A stretch of DNA of 64,000 nt from NCBI GenBank assembly GCA_018114805.1, contig CP073042.1, forward strand, positions 1,364,001-1,428,000, given 5' to 3'. The notes beneath the pieces are model-generated. The model was not told where the DNA came from and ran no database searches. It was given only the letters and a program-made list of their open reading frames with translations. Each line of letters opens with the position of its first letter. Position 1 is the first letter of the stretch. The translations under genes and the position numbers were made by a program. The stretch is from Candidatus Streptomyces philanthi (GTDB lineage Bacteria; Actinomycetota; Actinomycetes; Streptomycetales; Streptomycetaceae). Below, in pieces: positions 8,206-19,100 of this stretch.

Positions 8206-8622
8206 ATGAGACTGACCGGCTTCTATCCCGTGATCGGCACAGCGAAGCTGCGGGAGTCCCGCGACTTCTACACCCGGCTGCTGGGCTTCGAGACGACGTT
8301 CGAGGCCGACTGGTACGTCAGCCTGCGCCGGCCGGAAGAGCCCGGATATGAACTCGCCCTCCTCGACCACACTCACCCGACGCTTCCCGAGGGCCACCGG
8401 GTCCCCGCACAAGGCCTGCTGCTCAACTTCGAGGTGGAGGACGTGGACGCGGAATGGGAACGGCTCGTCACCGGCGAGGGGCTGCGCCCCGTCCTCGCGC
8501 TGTGCAACGAGGACTTCGGGCAGCGGCACTTCCTCTTGGCCGACCCCAACGGCGTCCTGATCGACGTGATCACGCCCACCACCCCCACCGCGGAGTACTC
8601 CGAGCAGTACGTCACGGGCTGA
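8206..8622 (+). CDS. VOC (glyoxalase/bleomycin-resistance fold) protein
   Basis: 138 residues with the paired beta-alpha-beta-beta-beta modules of the vicinal-oxygen-chelate superfamily: [55 protein letters not shown] and a terminal [15 protein letters not shown]. The candidate metal ligand Glu typical of the fourth strand appears altered to Asp (LIDV). It is divergent from, and probably controlled by, the TetR gene. Resistance or detoxification is the usual role of such pairs, but no substrate can be assigned. Confidence 0.85.
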   Translation: MRLTGFYPVIGTAKLRESRDFYTRLLGFETTFEADWYVSLRRPEEPGYELALLDHTHPTLPEGHRVPAQGLLLNFEVEDVDAEWERLVTGEGLRPVLALCNEDFGQRHFLLADPNGVLIDVITPTTPTAEYSEQYVTG

Positions 8623-8727
8623 CCACGAAGGACTCGTCCGCCCTACGGCCTGTTCGTGCTGACGGCCTGGCGGACGCGCCCCGGCCTCCCGCGAGGTTTG
8701 TGCGGTGCGGCCTAGGTGAGGCCCGGC

Positions 8728-8776
8728 GGCGGCGCCCCTCCCGGTCATCCGCTCCGGGAGGCAGGCGCCGCCTTTC
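8728..8776. terminator. Hairpin between VOC and DUF445 genes
   Basis: Arms 8728-8744 and 8754-8772 pair with a short bulge and are followed by TTTCC. Located between two convergent genes, so probably used in both directions. Confidence 0.65.
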
Positions 8777-8842
8777 CGTACCCGTGTTCTTCCCCGCTTC
8801 GGGCCCCGGCCGCCGGGCGGGCCGGGCCCCGCGTCACGCGCC

Positions 8843-10234
8843 TCAGCCCACGACCGTGTGCGTCAGCGTGTAGATCAGCAAGCCGGCCAGTGCCCCCACC
8901 ACCGTGCCGTTGATGCGGATGAACTGGAGGTCGCGGCCGATGTGGGCCTCGATCTTGCGGGAGGTGTGCTCCACGTCCCAGCCCGCCACCGTCTCGGTGA
9001 TCAGCGAGGTGATCTCGCCGCGGTACGTCGTCACGACGTACACCGCCGCGTCCTCGAGCCAACCGTCCACCTTGCGCTGCAGGCGTTCGTCGGTGGCCAG
9101 GCGGGTGCCTAGGGAGAGGATCGCCGCGCGGGCCCGCAGCCGCAGTTCGCTGCGCTCGTCCTCGGCCGCCGCGACGATCATCGCCCGGACCGAACCCCAG
9201 GCCGACGCGATCAGGTCCTGGACCTCGCCGCGCCCGAGCACCTCGCTCTTGAGCCGCTCGACGCGGGCCCGGGTGTCCGTGTCGGACTGGAGGTCGCACG
9301 CGAAGTCGGCCAGGAACCGGTCCACCGCGCCGCGCGCGGGGTGGTCGGGCATGTCGCGCATCTCGGTCACGAAGCGCAGCAGCTCGCGGTAGACCCGGTC
9401 GCCCACCTTGCGGTCCACGAACTTCGGCGTCCACCCCGGAGCGCCGCCGGTCACCGCCTCCATGACGGAGTCGCTGTGCAGGGTCAGCCAGTCGTGGGCC
9501 CGTACGCACACCAGGTCCACCACCCGGCGGTGCCCGCCGTCGGCGACGACCTTCTCCAGCATGGTGCCCAGGCCCAGCGCGATCTCCTGGGCGTCGGCCC
9601 GGCGCGTTATCGCCTCGCCCACCACGGCCTGCACGTCCGCGTCGCGCAGCACGGTCAGCGCGCCGCGCACGGCAGTGGCCAGCTCCGCGGTGACCCGGTC
9701 CACGTGCGCCGGCTCGGCCAGCCAGGCGCCGAGCCGACTGCCGATGCCGACGGCCCGCAGCCGCTGCCGCACGACGTCGCCGGCGAGGAAGTTCTCGCCG
9801 ACGAACTCGCCCAGGCTGTGGCCGAGCTGGTCCTTCTTGGTCGGGATGATCGCCGTGTGCGAGATCGGCAGCCCCAGCGGGCGGCGGAACAGCGCCGTGA
9901 CCGCGAACCAGTCCGCGAGCGCGCCCACCATCCCGGCCTCGGCCGCCGCCGCCACGTACCCGCTCCAGCCGCCGAGGCCGGCCGACTGGGCCCACTTGGC
10001 CAGCACGTACACCAGCGCGACGACCAGCAGCAGACCGGTGGCCAGCGTCTTCATCCGGCGCACGGCACGCTGCTTCTCCTGGTCGGCGGCGCTGAAGGCC
10101 AGCGGTCCGCCCGGCCCGCCGCCACCGGGGGCGGCTCCCGTCCTGCCCCCGGCCGGCCCCGGGCCGCCGCCGGTCTCCGCGTCCGCCGCGCCGCCCGTGG
10201 CCGTCCCGTCGATGTCCCCGTAGGTCCGTTCCAT
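8843..10234 (-). CDS. DUF445 membrane-anchored protein
   Basis: About 463 residues. After a Gly/Pro-rich N-terminus there are two close hydrophobic helices (TLATGLLLVVALVYVLA and a segment around GMVGALADWFAVTALF), then a long predominantly alpha-helical region with repeated VVGEAITRR/LGTMLEKVV-type helices, and a C-terminal helix GTVVGALAGLLIYTLTHTV. This is the DUF445/YheB architecture. The ATG at 10234 is preceded by GGTGGAG and gives the expected short N-terminus. Role is unknown; homologues are common in Streptomyces cores. Confidence 0.88.
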   Translation of the reverse strand: MERTYGDIDGTATGGAADAETGGGPGPAGGRTGAAPGGGGPGGPLAFSAADQEKQRAVRRMKTLATGLLLVVALVYVLAKWAQSAGLGGWSGYVAAAAEAGMVGALADWFAVTALFRRPLGLPISHTAIIPTKKDQLGHSLGEFVGENFLAGDVVRQRLRAVGIGSRLGAWLAEPAHVDRVTAELATAVRGALTVLRDADVQAVVGEAITRRADAQEIALGLGTMLEKVVADGGHRRVVDLVCVRAHDWLTLHSDSVMEAVTGGAPGWTPKFVDRKVGDRVYRELLRFVTEMRDMPDHPARGAVDRFLADFACDLQSDTDTRARVERLKSEVLGRGEVQDLIASAWGSVRAMIVAAAEDERSELRLRARAAILSLGTRLATDERLQRKVDGWLEDAAVYVVTTYRGEITSLITETVAGWDVEHTSRKIEAHIGRDLQFIRINGTVVGALAGLLIYTLTHTVVG

Positions 10235-10658
10235 CCACTCCACCCGATCGCGCCGATCCCTCCGGACATTGTCCTTCCTGCCCTGCTCCGGCAACGAACG
10301 AGCCGCTCCCATCGATGCCGGGTCGGACCCTGACGGACCCTGATCGATCCCCGAGCGGCCCCGAGAGACCGGCCCAGGGGCGTGCGGCCCGGCGACGACC
10401 GCCGCGGCGCGTCAGGCCCCGCGAGCGCCGCGCCCCGCTCCAGCGCGGCGGCCCGACCACGCCGCCCGTACCCGCCTGCCCCGCGTGGGCGCCGCGCGGC
10501 CGCCCTCGCGGGTGCACGAGCCCGTCGCCCACCGGGCGGTCCCGGGCCTCCTCGTGGGATCATGAGAGGCCGATCGGACGCGCGACGGCGCTGCTGATCA
10601 CCCGCAGTTCCCGACCCGCGGAGCTACTGGCTCCGCCTGCACGAGGAGATCCCCGCAC
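10235..10658. other. 424-bp divergent intergenic region
   Basis: Separates DUF445 and SGNH hydrolase genes, which face away from each other. It contains a short direct repeat (GGACCCTGACGGACCCTGA near 10324-10342). No convincing operator or small gene is seen. Confidence 0.5.
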
Positions 10659-11978
10659 ATGACCGTCAGCCCCCTGCCCAAGCGTACGGCCTATGTCGTG
10701 CTTGCTACGCTGGCGGCCGTGGTGATCCTCGTCTCCACCGCGATATTCGTCGGTGTCGGCAAGAACGACGGCACCGCCGGGCCGGCCACCGGCCACGGCA
10801 ACGAGGCCGCGCCGGCCTCGGCCGGCACCTGGGTCGGCACCTGGGCCACCTCGCCCACCGCCGCCGAACCACAGCGCGCCAACGGCTTCCCCCACGTGTC
10901 CATACGCAACGTCGTCCGCATCAGCGTGGGCGGCGAGCAGATACGCATCCGGCTCTCCAACCTCTACGGCTCCCGGCCGCTGACCATCAGCCACGCCTCC
11001 GTGGCCCTGGCCGCCGCGCCCAGCGACCCGGCCGCCGCCCGCGACAGCATGCGGCGGCTGCGCTTCGACAGCCGGACCTCGGTGACCATCCCGGCCGGCG
11101 CCCACGTCATCAGCGACCCGGCCAGGCTGAGCGTCCCGGACGTCAGCGACCTCCTGGTCACCACGTACTCCCCGAACCCCTCCGGCGCCGTCACCTACCA
11201 CCCGCACGCCCGACAGATCTCGTACGTGGCGCGCGGCGACCACACCGAGGACACCGCGGGTCTCGCCTACACCGAGCAGAGCCCGTACTGGCGCTACCTG
11301 ACCGGCGTGGACGTGTGGACGAACAAGGCGCGCGGCTCCGTCGCGGTGCTCGGCGACTCGATCACCGACGGCATCACCTCCACCATGGGCGCCAACCGCC
11401 GCTGGCCCGACTTCCTCGCCGAGCGGCTGCGCACCGAGCGCGGCGCGCCCCGCCTGGGCGTGCTCAACCAGGGCATCAGCGGCAACCGGGTGCTCACCGG
11501 CGGCAACCAGACCCCACCGCACAACCCCAGCGGCCTCTCCCGCTTCGACCGGGACGTACTCGGCCAGACGGGGGTGCGGGCGGTGGTCATCCAACTCGGC
11601 GTCAACGACATCCTGCGCCTCCCGCACGAGACCAACCCCGACCGCATCGTGGGAGGTCTGCGCCAGATGGTCGAGCAGGCACACGCGCGCGGCCTGCGCG
11701 TGGTCGGCGGCACGTTGATGCCCTTCTACGGCCACCGGGGGTTCACGCCGCAGCCCAACGCGGTGCGGCAGGCCGTCAACGACCAGATCCGCGCCGGCGA
11801 GGTCTTCGACGAGGTCGTCGACTTCGACGCGGCCCTGCGCGACCCGGCTCAGCCGTTGCGGCTACTCCCCCAGTACGACTCGGGCGACCACCTCCACCCC
11901 AGTGACGAGGGCTACCGGGCCATGGCACGCGCCCTGAACCTCCAGCACCTGCGCGGCGTGGCCGCGGCCACGCTCTGA
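10659..11978 (+). CDS. Secreted/anchored SGNH (GDSL) hydrolase
   Basis: 439 residues. An N-terminal hydrophobic helix at residues 11-32 works as signal anchor or signal peptide. The catalytic block I is GDSITDG at 232-238 (Ser-234 nucleophile), followed by NQGISGNRV (block II), IQLGVNDIL (block III) and DHLHPSDEGY with the catalytic Asp and His (block V). The preceding 170 residues form the beta-rich domain common to Streptomyces SGNH hydrolases of this length. GAGGAG lies upstream of the ATG. Probable substrate class: esters or polysaccharide acyl groups outside the cell; the exact substrate is unknown. Confidence 0.93.
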   Translation: MTVSPLPKRTAYVVLATLAAVVILVSTAIFVGVGKNDGTAGPATGHGNEAAPASAGTWVGTWATSPTAAEPQRANGFPHVSIRNVVRISVGGEQIRIRLSNLYGSRPLTISHASVALAAAPSDPAAARDSMRRLRFDSRTSVTIPAGAHVISDPARLSVPDVSDLLVTTYSPNPSGAVTYHPHARQISYVARGDHTEDTAGLAYTEQSPYWRYLTGVDVWTNKARGSVAVLGDSITDGITSTMGANRRWPDFLAERLRTERGAPRLGVLNQGISGNRVLTGGNQTPPHNPSGLSRFDRDVLGQTGVRAVVIQLGVNDILRLPHETNPDRIVGGLRQMVEQAHARGLRVVGGTLMPFYGHRGFTPQPNAVRQAVNDQIRAGEVFDEVVDFDAALRDPAQPLRLLPQYDSGDHLHPSDEGYRAMARALNLQHLRGVAAATL

Positions 11979-12078
11979 GCGGCGGGGGCGCGGGCGGCCA
12001 CGCTCCGCGCCGGCTCCGCGTTGGGTGAGCGGGCGCGTGGGCCGTTCGGGTGAACGGTGGCCCGGCCCGCCCGCCGCG

Positions 12079-12830
12079 TCACTTGGCCGCGCCGCTCGCG
12101 TCCGGCCCCGGGCCGTCGGGTTCCCGCTGCGCCCCGCCGAGTTCGCGCTCCTTGCGGAGCTGCTTCAGCTCCGCCTTCTCGCGGCGGCGGGCCTCCTTGT
12201 CGCGCTGGATGTCGCGGCCTTGCGCCGCTTGCGCTCGACAGCCACCGCCCCCCAGACCGCGAGGCCGGTCACGGTCACCCGGGGTGCCTCCGGGGCCCCG
12301 TCGCCGGTCGCCGCCTGGTCGAAGCCGCCCATGATGCCCACGCCGTTGACGTGCACCTCGACGTCCGGCGGCACGATCACCGAGATCCCGCCCATCAGCG
12401 CGAAGCAGCGGACCACCACGTCGCGCTCCTCGAACCGGGCGTCCCGCAGATCGATCTCGCCGCCGCCCATCACCACGACCGAGGTGAACGCGCGGGGCAT
12501 GACCCAGCGGCCGGCGCGCTGGAAGCCGCCCATCACCGCGAGGCCCCAGCGCGAGGTGGCCGACCCGCCGATCCGCTCCGGCCAGGACGCGTCGGCGCCG
12601 GCCGGTTCGCGGGCCGGTCGCGGGGCCGGGCTCGCCACGGAGGCCGGCACCGGCAGGTGCCGTACCAGCGGTTCCAGGTCGGCGTGGGTGCGCGCCGTGT
12701 ACGCCAGCTCCAGCCGCTCCTCGAACTCCTCCATGGTCAGCCGCCCCTCGGCGACCGCTTCGCGCAACGCCTCGGCAACCCGTTCGCGCTCGGCATCGGA
12801 AGCCCGCATCGGAGGGAGTTCACCGGTCAT
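12079..12830 (-). pseudogene. DUF1707 domain protein, C-terminal frameshift
   Basis: The N-terminus (MRASDAERERVAEALREAV then EGRLTMEEFEERLELAY) is a clear DUF1707 domain, followed by a cell-wall-active-antibiotic-response-like beta region with repeated VMGGG/VMGGF strands. Near 12230 the frame changes: the first frame ends at 12165 with a low-quality Ala/Arg tail, while the other frame continues as a charged helix DIQRDKEARRREKAELKQL and stops at 12079. One missing base in the G/C run joins them to a protein of about 250 residues. Function is unknown; membrane-stress response is a guess from related proteins. Confidence 0.78.
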
Positions 12831-12903
12831 ACGAACAGCTTACGCGGGCACGCGCGGGCGAGGCCCACCCACTTCCGGGCGACCCCGGAAGCGGGCGGAC
12901 GCC

Positions 12904-13869
12904 CTAACCGGCGCGCTCGGCGTACATCTTGGCGATCACGTCCTCAATGTCCGGTTCCCGCACCGAGAGGTCGACCAACGGGTACGCCACCGCGACGGCG
13001 GAGACGATCGGCGCTGGCGCTGGCGGTGGCCGGGGAACGCCAGCGACTGGCGCGGCCCCTCGACCCGGACCGTGCGCGCCCCCGGAATCCCCGTGACGGG
13101 CGGGAGTTCGCGCTCCAGGTCCACCACGAGGGTGCGTTCGCTCTCCCCGACAGCGTGCAGCCCCTCCAACCCGCCGTCGTACATGACCCGCCCGTGATCG
13201 ATCACCATCACGCGGCGGCACAACTGCTCGATGTCGGTCAGGTCGTGCGTGGTCAGCAGCACGGTCGTGCCCTGCTCGGCGTTCACCTCGCGCAGGAACC
13301 CGCGCACCTTGGCCTTGCTGATCACGTCGAGCCCGATAGTGGGCTCGTCCAGGTAGAGCACGTCCGGGTCGTCCAGCAGCGCCGCCGCGATGTCGCCGCG
13401 CATCCGCTGCCCGAGCGAGAGCTGACGCACCGGCACCTCCAACAGCTCGGCCAGGTCGAGCAGTTCCACGCACCGCTCCAGGTTGGTCCGGAAGCGGTCG
13501 TCCGGAATCCGGTACATCCGCCGCACCAGCGCGTACGAGTCCCGCAGCGGCAGGTCCCACCACAGCGTGGTGCGCTGCCCGAAGACCACGCCCATCCGGC
13601 GGGCCAACCGGGTGCGGTCCGCGGCCGGGTCGATGCCCGCGACCCGCAGCTTGCCGCCGCTGGGCACCAGGATGCCGGTGAGCATCTTGATGGTGGTGGA
13701 CTTGCCCGCGCCGTTGGGCCCGATGTAGCCCACCATCTCCCCGCGGCACCCGGAAGCTGATCCCGTCCACAGCCCGCACCTCGCGCCGCACCCAGCCGGC
13801 CCGCCGCCGCACCGTGAAGGCCTTCTCCACCCCGTCGACCTCGATGAACGCGGCGTCGTCCGCCGTCAT
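12904..13869 (-). pseudogene. ABC-2-type exporter ATPase, frameshifted
   Basis: An ATPase of the multidrug/daunorubicin-type ABC class, about 320 residues. Walker A is GPNGAGKSTT, the signature is LSLGQRMRGD, Walker B is VLYLDEPTIGLD, and the switch His is in TTHDLTD. Frames change near 13742 (between SFRVPRG and MVGYIGP) and near 13025 (before VSAVAVAYPLVDL), so only the middle is intact as sequenced. Restored, it would power the two permeases encoded just downstream on the same strand. The start is ATG 13869. Transported substrate is unknown. Confidence 0.85.
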
Positions 13870-14136
13870 CGCCTCGTACCCCCTCTCCTGTTCGCCCCGG
13901 CACACTGCCGCCCCGAGGTCACGTGTCCCCTACACCCACCGCGCCCGCTCGCCCGCGCCCCGGCGTGCGCCCACCCGCCGAGGCCCACGCGTCCGCCTCA
14001 CGCCTCCCGCTCCGTACGCACGCTCGCCCGCACCCGCCGGCTCCGTACGCCCGTTCGCCCGCGCACGCCGACTCCGTTCGCCCGCGCACGTCAGCCGCGT
14101 GCGCCCGCCCAGCCCCCCGCGCCCGTCGCGGGGCGC
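13870..14136. repeat. Gene-free spacer with imperfect 31-bp tandem repeats
   Basis: Units at 14009-14039 and 14040-14070 are near-identical, and a shortened third starts at 14071. All contain CTCCGTACGC followed by a TCGCCCGC segment. The spacer separates the ATPase start from the end of the second permease gene, which is unexpectedly long for one operon. Confidence 0.7.
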
Positions 14137-15081
14137 TCAACTGCCCGTGCTGCGGTAGGCCCGCTGCCCCGCGCCCCAGGCGAGACCGGCGAGCGCGCAG
14201 CAGGCCACCGCGACCAGCGGCGCGCCGAAGCCCACCCAGCTCGGCAGGCCCACCGGCTGTGGGCGGTCCAGGATGTGCAGCGCGGGGAGCCAGTTGACGA
14301 AGGCGAGCGAGATGACGAAGACGACCGCCCGCAGCACCTCCGTGGTGAAGACCGTGGGCGGGTACTGCAGCAGCGTCGTACCGCCGTACGTGAACGAACT
14401 CTGCACCTCGGCCGCGTCGCTGGCCCAGAACTGGAAGGCCGCGCCCGCCACGAACAGGGACGCGAAGATGGCCGCGCCGCTCACCAGCATCACCGGCAGC
14501 AGCAGCACCCGGTCCCAGGTCCAGTCCACGTCCAGGTGCGCGAGCGACCAGCCGAGCAGGACGACCCTCTGCACGATCCGCCCCAACCGGCGCAGCGCGA
14601 ACCGGTCCGCCGCCACCTGCGCGAGCACCGGCACCGGACGCACCAGAAGGGTGTCCATCGTCCCGTCCCGCACCCGCCGCCCGATCCGCTCGGTGCTGCC
14701 GAACAGCAGGTCGGTGAGGCCGAAGGCGGTACTGCTCGTGCCATAGAGGAACGTCACCTCAGCCAGGCCGAACCCGCCGAGCGCGTCCACGTGGCTGAAC
14801 ATCAGCGCGATCACGGCGAAGTCGAGCGCCGTCACGACGAGGTTGCCCAGCGTCATGATCACGAACGAGGTGCGGTACGCCATCGTCGAGCGCACCCATA
14901 TCCCCACGATCAGGAAGTACACCCGCACGCCCTGGTACGCGCGCAGCCCCCGGTAGGCCCGCCCCCCGGCCGTCGCCTCCTCGTACCCCCACGCCTCCCG
15001 GCGCTCCCGCGCCGTCGCCTGCGCCGGCGTCCGCTCCGGTGGATGCGCCCGTACGTCATCGTCGGCCCGTGCCTCAGCCAC
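14137..15081 (-). CDS. ABC-2 type permease, second subunit
   Basis: About 314 residues, six membrane segments, with a charged cytoplasmic N-terminus and blocks such as YFLIVGIWVRSTMAYRTSF, LFGSTERIGRRVRDGTMDTL and LLVRPVPVLAQVAADR, typical of ABC-2 permeases of the daunorubicin-exporter group. The GTG at 15081 overlaps the stop of the first permease (15074-15076) once that gene's frameshift is corrected. As sequenced, one continuous frame runs from the first permease into this one and suggests a false 618-residue fusion. Confidence 0.8.
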   Translation of the reverse strand: MAEARADDDVRAHPPERTPAQATARERREAWGYEEATAGGRAYRGLRAYQGVRVYFLIVGIWVRSTMAYRTSFVIMTLGNLVVTALDFAVIALMFSHVDALGGFGLAEVTFLYGTSSTAFGLTDLLFGSTERIGRRVRDGTMDTLLVRPVPVLAQVAADRFALRRLGRIVQRVVLLGWSLAHLDVDWTWDRVLLLPVMLVSGAAIFASLFVAGAAFQFWASDAAEVQSSFTYGGTTLLQYPPTVFTTEVLRAVVFVISLAFVNWLPALHILDRPQPVGLPSWVGFGAPLVAVACCALAGLAWGAGQRAYRSTGS

Positions 15082-15861
15082 CCTGGACCACCACCTTCCG
15101 GGTCGCCACGGACTGCAGGGCGCGCCCCGCGGCCAGCAGCGCCAGGGCCCAACCGACCTGGAAGGCAAAGGCCGCCACCAGGCCGGCGCCCTGCCGCTCG
15201 CCGAGCAGCACGTCCGCCGGGACCTGGAGGATCGCCGACCAGGGCAGCACGGCGGCCAGGTCGCCCAGTGCCCCGGGAAGACGTTGAGCGGCAGGATCAT
15301 GCCGGAGAAGAACAGCGACAGGACGAGGCTGATCATGTTGAGCCCGGACCCGTCGAGCAGCCAGAACGCGGACAGGGCGACCAGGTAGCGGATGGCGAAG
15401 CTGACCAGGACCCCGAGGGCCACCACCGTCAGGAAGTACAGCCAGGTCAACGGCGAGGTGGGGAGCGCCAGCTCGAAGACCAGCGACCCGACCAGCAGCG
15501 GCACGATGCCGCGGCCCAGCAGGTGGAACGCGGCCCGGCCCAGGTCACCGGCCAGCCACCACAGTTGCAGGTCCACCGGCCGGTACAGGTCGACGGCCAC
15601 GTCCCCGGACCGGATGCGCTCCTGCAACTCCTCGTGGAAACCGCCGCCCAGCAGCGCCGAGGCGGCCAGCAGCGCCTGCCCGAGCCAGACGAAGGTGACG
15701 GCCTGCGCCAGGTCGTAGCCGCCCAACTGCGGTCGCTGGTTCCACAGCGCGATGTACGTGTACGCGACGATGAAGCCGAAGACGGTGTTGGTGAACACCC
15801 CTGCGGCCGTGGCCGCCCAGTAGGTCGCGTAGCGTCGGAAACCACTCGCGATGACGGCCAT
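15074..15861 (-). pseudogene. ABC-2 type permease, first subunit, frameshifted
   Basis: The protein starts MAVIASGFRRYATYWAATA and has six predicted helices. The frame breaks at about 15282, just after MILPLNVFPG. The alternative frame continues with the expected family sequence (LGDLAAVLPWSAILQVPADV, then LLGERQGAG) and stops at 15074. One base missing in the GGGGC run is sufficient. Corrected length is about 262 residues. Together with the ATPase and the second permease it makes a complete exporter. An alternative ATG at 15882 cannot be excluded. Confidence 0.8.
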
Positions 15862-16151
15862 GTACACAGCCGCACCTTCCATCCCTCCCCGGCCCTCGGC
15901 ACCAAAGTTGACGAGCCTAGAGCGACAGTTGGGCGGCGAGCCAGGCATTATTCGCCCTGTGGGGTGAGTTGCCCAGGCCAGTTGGCCGATCACAGAGCTG
16001 TCACAGGTGCGCGCCGCTTCCGCCGCGCGGAACGCATGATGCGACAGTGACTAGTGGGGCGTACGACGCTATTCGCCCGACATGTCAGGATTTATGCCGT
16101 GGCAGAACCCGCGGCAGAACCGTGGGCGGCGGCCGAGGAGTCCCTACACAC

Positions 16152-19100
16152 ATGACCGACGAGCCTCAGCAGCACAGCGCCGAAGGCGACGGCACCGCCG
16201 CCGCGGGGAGCGACCCCGGCGCTCAGCGCAGCGGTGGCGGCACCCAGCCCGCCGGCGGCCCGACCGCCGATCGGCCATCAGCACGACCAGGAGGTGCCAG
16301 CGCTCCCCCACAGGGCACCGGCCCCCGACGCACCGACCAGGACACCGGTCGCCAGCGGCACGGCCCGACACCGGCCGGGCCCGGCGGCGCCACCCCCAAG
16401 GGCGCCCGCACCGGAACCCCCGACTCCCCCCACCCGGCCCACCCCCCGCGCGGCACCACCCGCCCGGCCAGCGACACCAAGCCCGCCCCGGCCCCCCGTG
16501 GCAACCGCCCCACCACCCTCGGCGAGGGTCTCGGCGCGGACCGCCTGACGCCCGCGCCCACCCCCGACCGCGAGCGCGCCGACGGCAAACGCACGAACGG
16601 TGAGCGCACGGCCGGTGAACGTACGGCTGGCGAGCGCGGCGACCGCACGACCGGTGAGCGGACGAGCCCGCCCCGCGCGGGTAGCGAGCGCGCCGGCGGC
16701 GGCGCGGACGCCGACGTCCCGCGCGGCAAACGCCCCACCGGCACGCCCTCCACGGCGCGCCCGGACCGGGACACACAAAACGCACCGGGCGCACCGCGGG
16801 CACCGGGCGCACGGAACACGCGGGACGTGCGGGACGCGCAAGGCCCACGAGACGCGCGGGCCGCGCGGAACGTCCCCCCGGCCCGCGCCGCCGAGGAGAC
16901 CGCCGTGCTGCGGCCCACGCCGAGCGAGGACACCGGCCGGCTGCCCGGGCCGCGCCAGGGCTCCGGCCCCCGCACTCCGGCCGCCGGCAGCCGGGCCGTC
17001 GGGGCGCGTGGCGCCTCGGCGCGCCGCGACGCCACTGGGCCCGGCGACGACCAGACGGCCGTCCTGCGCCCCACCCCGGGCACGCCCGGCGCGCGACGCG
17101 GCGCGGCCGCGGCGGCCGGCGGCGCGGGCGCGGCGGCGATGGCCGCCGGCGGCGGCCCGGGCGCGACCGGCGCCACGGGAGGCGCCGGCGCGGGCGGCAA
17201 GAGCGGCGCGAGCCCCGCGGACGGCTGGCCCGAGTGCCCCGACGGGGGCGACGCGACCGGCAAAGCCGGCAAGGCCGACAAGAAGGGCAAGAAGCAGCGC
17301 CCCAAGCGCACCGGTCTGCGCCGCCTCGTGCCCACCTGGCGCGTGGTGCTGGGCGCGTTCCTGTTCCTGCTCGTCCTCGTCGGCGGCACGCTCGTCACCG
17401 GCTACCTGCTGGTCGACATCCCGGCCGCCAACAAGGCCGCGCTCGCGCAGAGCAACGTCTACCTCTACTCCGACAGCTCGCAACTCGCCCGCGAGGGCAC
17501 CGTCAACCGGGAGAACGTGCCGCTGAGCAGCGTGCCCAAGCACACCCAGAACGCCGTACTCGCCGCCGAGGACCGCGACTTCCACTCGGAGTCGGCGGTC
17601 AACCCGGCGGCCATGGTTCGCGCCGCCTGGAACACCGTGACCGGCAAGGGCAAGCAGTCCGGTTCCACCATCACCCAGCAGTACGTGAAGAACTACTACC
17701 TGGACCAGGAACAGACGGTCACCCGTAAGGCCAAGGAGTTCTTCATCGCGATCAAGCTCGATCGCGAGGTGAGCAAGGACGACATCCTGGAGGGCTACCT
17801 CAACACCAGCTACTTCGGACGCAACGCGTACGGCATCCAGTCCGCCGCCCAGGCGTACTACGGCAAGGACTCCGACGAGCTGAACACCGCCGAGAGCGCC
17901 TACCTGGCCACCCTGCTCAACGCGCCCAGCGCGTACGACGTCGTCGTGCACCGCGAGAACAAGGGGCGCGCGGTGGCCCGTTGGAACTACGTGCTCGACG
18001 GCATGGTGGAGAAGGACTGGCTCGACAAGTCCGAGCGCCAGGCCATGAAGTTCCCCACGCCCGACCCCGCCAAGCCCACCTCCAGCATGTCCGGGCAGCG
18101 CGGCTACCTCGTCGAGGCGGTCAAGAACTACATCACCGCCAACGACATCATCGACGAGCAGGACCTGGCGGCCGGCGGCTACCGCATCACCACCACCATC
18201 GACAAGAAGAAGCAGGACGCCTTCGTCGAGACGATGGACGAACGCCTGATGAGCAAGCTCAGCAAGGCGAACAAGGTCGACAAGTACGTGCGGGCCGGCG
18301 GCGCCTCCATCGACCCGGCCAACGGCAGGGTGGTCGCCCTCTACGGCGGCATCGACTACACCAAGCAGTACGTCAACAACGCCACCCGGCGCGACTACCA
18401 GGTCGGCTCGATCTTCAAGCCGTTCGTCTTCACCTCGGCCGTCGAGAACGACTCGGTCACCCAGGGCGGCCAGCGGATCACCCCCGAGACCATCTACGAC
18501 GGCAGCAACAAGCGCGAGGTCATCGGCCCGAACGGGGGCACCGACTACGCGCCGGCCAACGAGGACGACGTCGACTACGGGCAGATCAACGTCACCGGCG
18601 CCACCGACAAGTCGGTCAACTCGGTCTACGCGCAGATGGCCCAGGACGTCGGCCCGGACAAGGTCAAGGACACCGCCATCAAGCTCGGCGTCCCCGAGAA
18701 GACCCCGGAGATGTTCGCCGGCCCGTCCATCGCGCTCGGCACCGCCCACGCCAGCGTCCTCGACATGACCGGGGCGTACGCCACGCTCGCCAACCACGGC
18801 AAGCGCGTCCCGCACAGCCTGGTGGTCGAGATCACCAAGGACGGCGGCAAGGTCACCCTGCCGGACCGCACCCCCGAACAGGTCGTCGCGCGCGACTCCG
18901 CCGACACCACGACCTCGATCCTGCGCAGCGTGGTCGCGGGCGGCACCGGCACAAAGGCACAGGCCGCCGGCCGCCCGGCGGCCGGCAAGACCGGCACCGC
19001 CGAGGAGGACAAGGCCGCCTGGTTCGCCGGCTACACGCCCGACCTGGCCACCGTGGTCGCGGTGGTGGGCCAGGACTCCAACACCGGGGAGCAGAAGCCG

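Noticed and set aside
12039..12063. Hairpin between the SGNH hydrolase and DUF1707 genes as a terminator
   Set aside because: The stem is short with a bulge and much weaker than the other terminators, so it is not listed.
14137..15993. A single 618-residue double permease
   Set aside because: The junction sequence is out-of-frame noise, and the alternative frame contains the missing end of the first permease and a normal stop; two separate subunits are the better reading.
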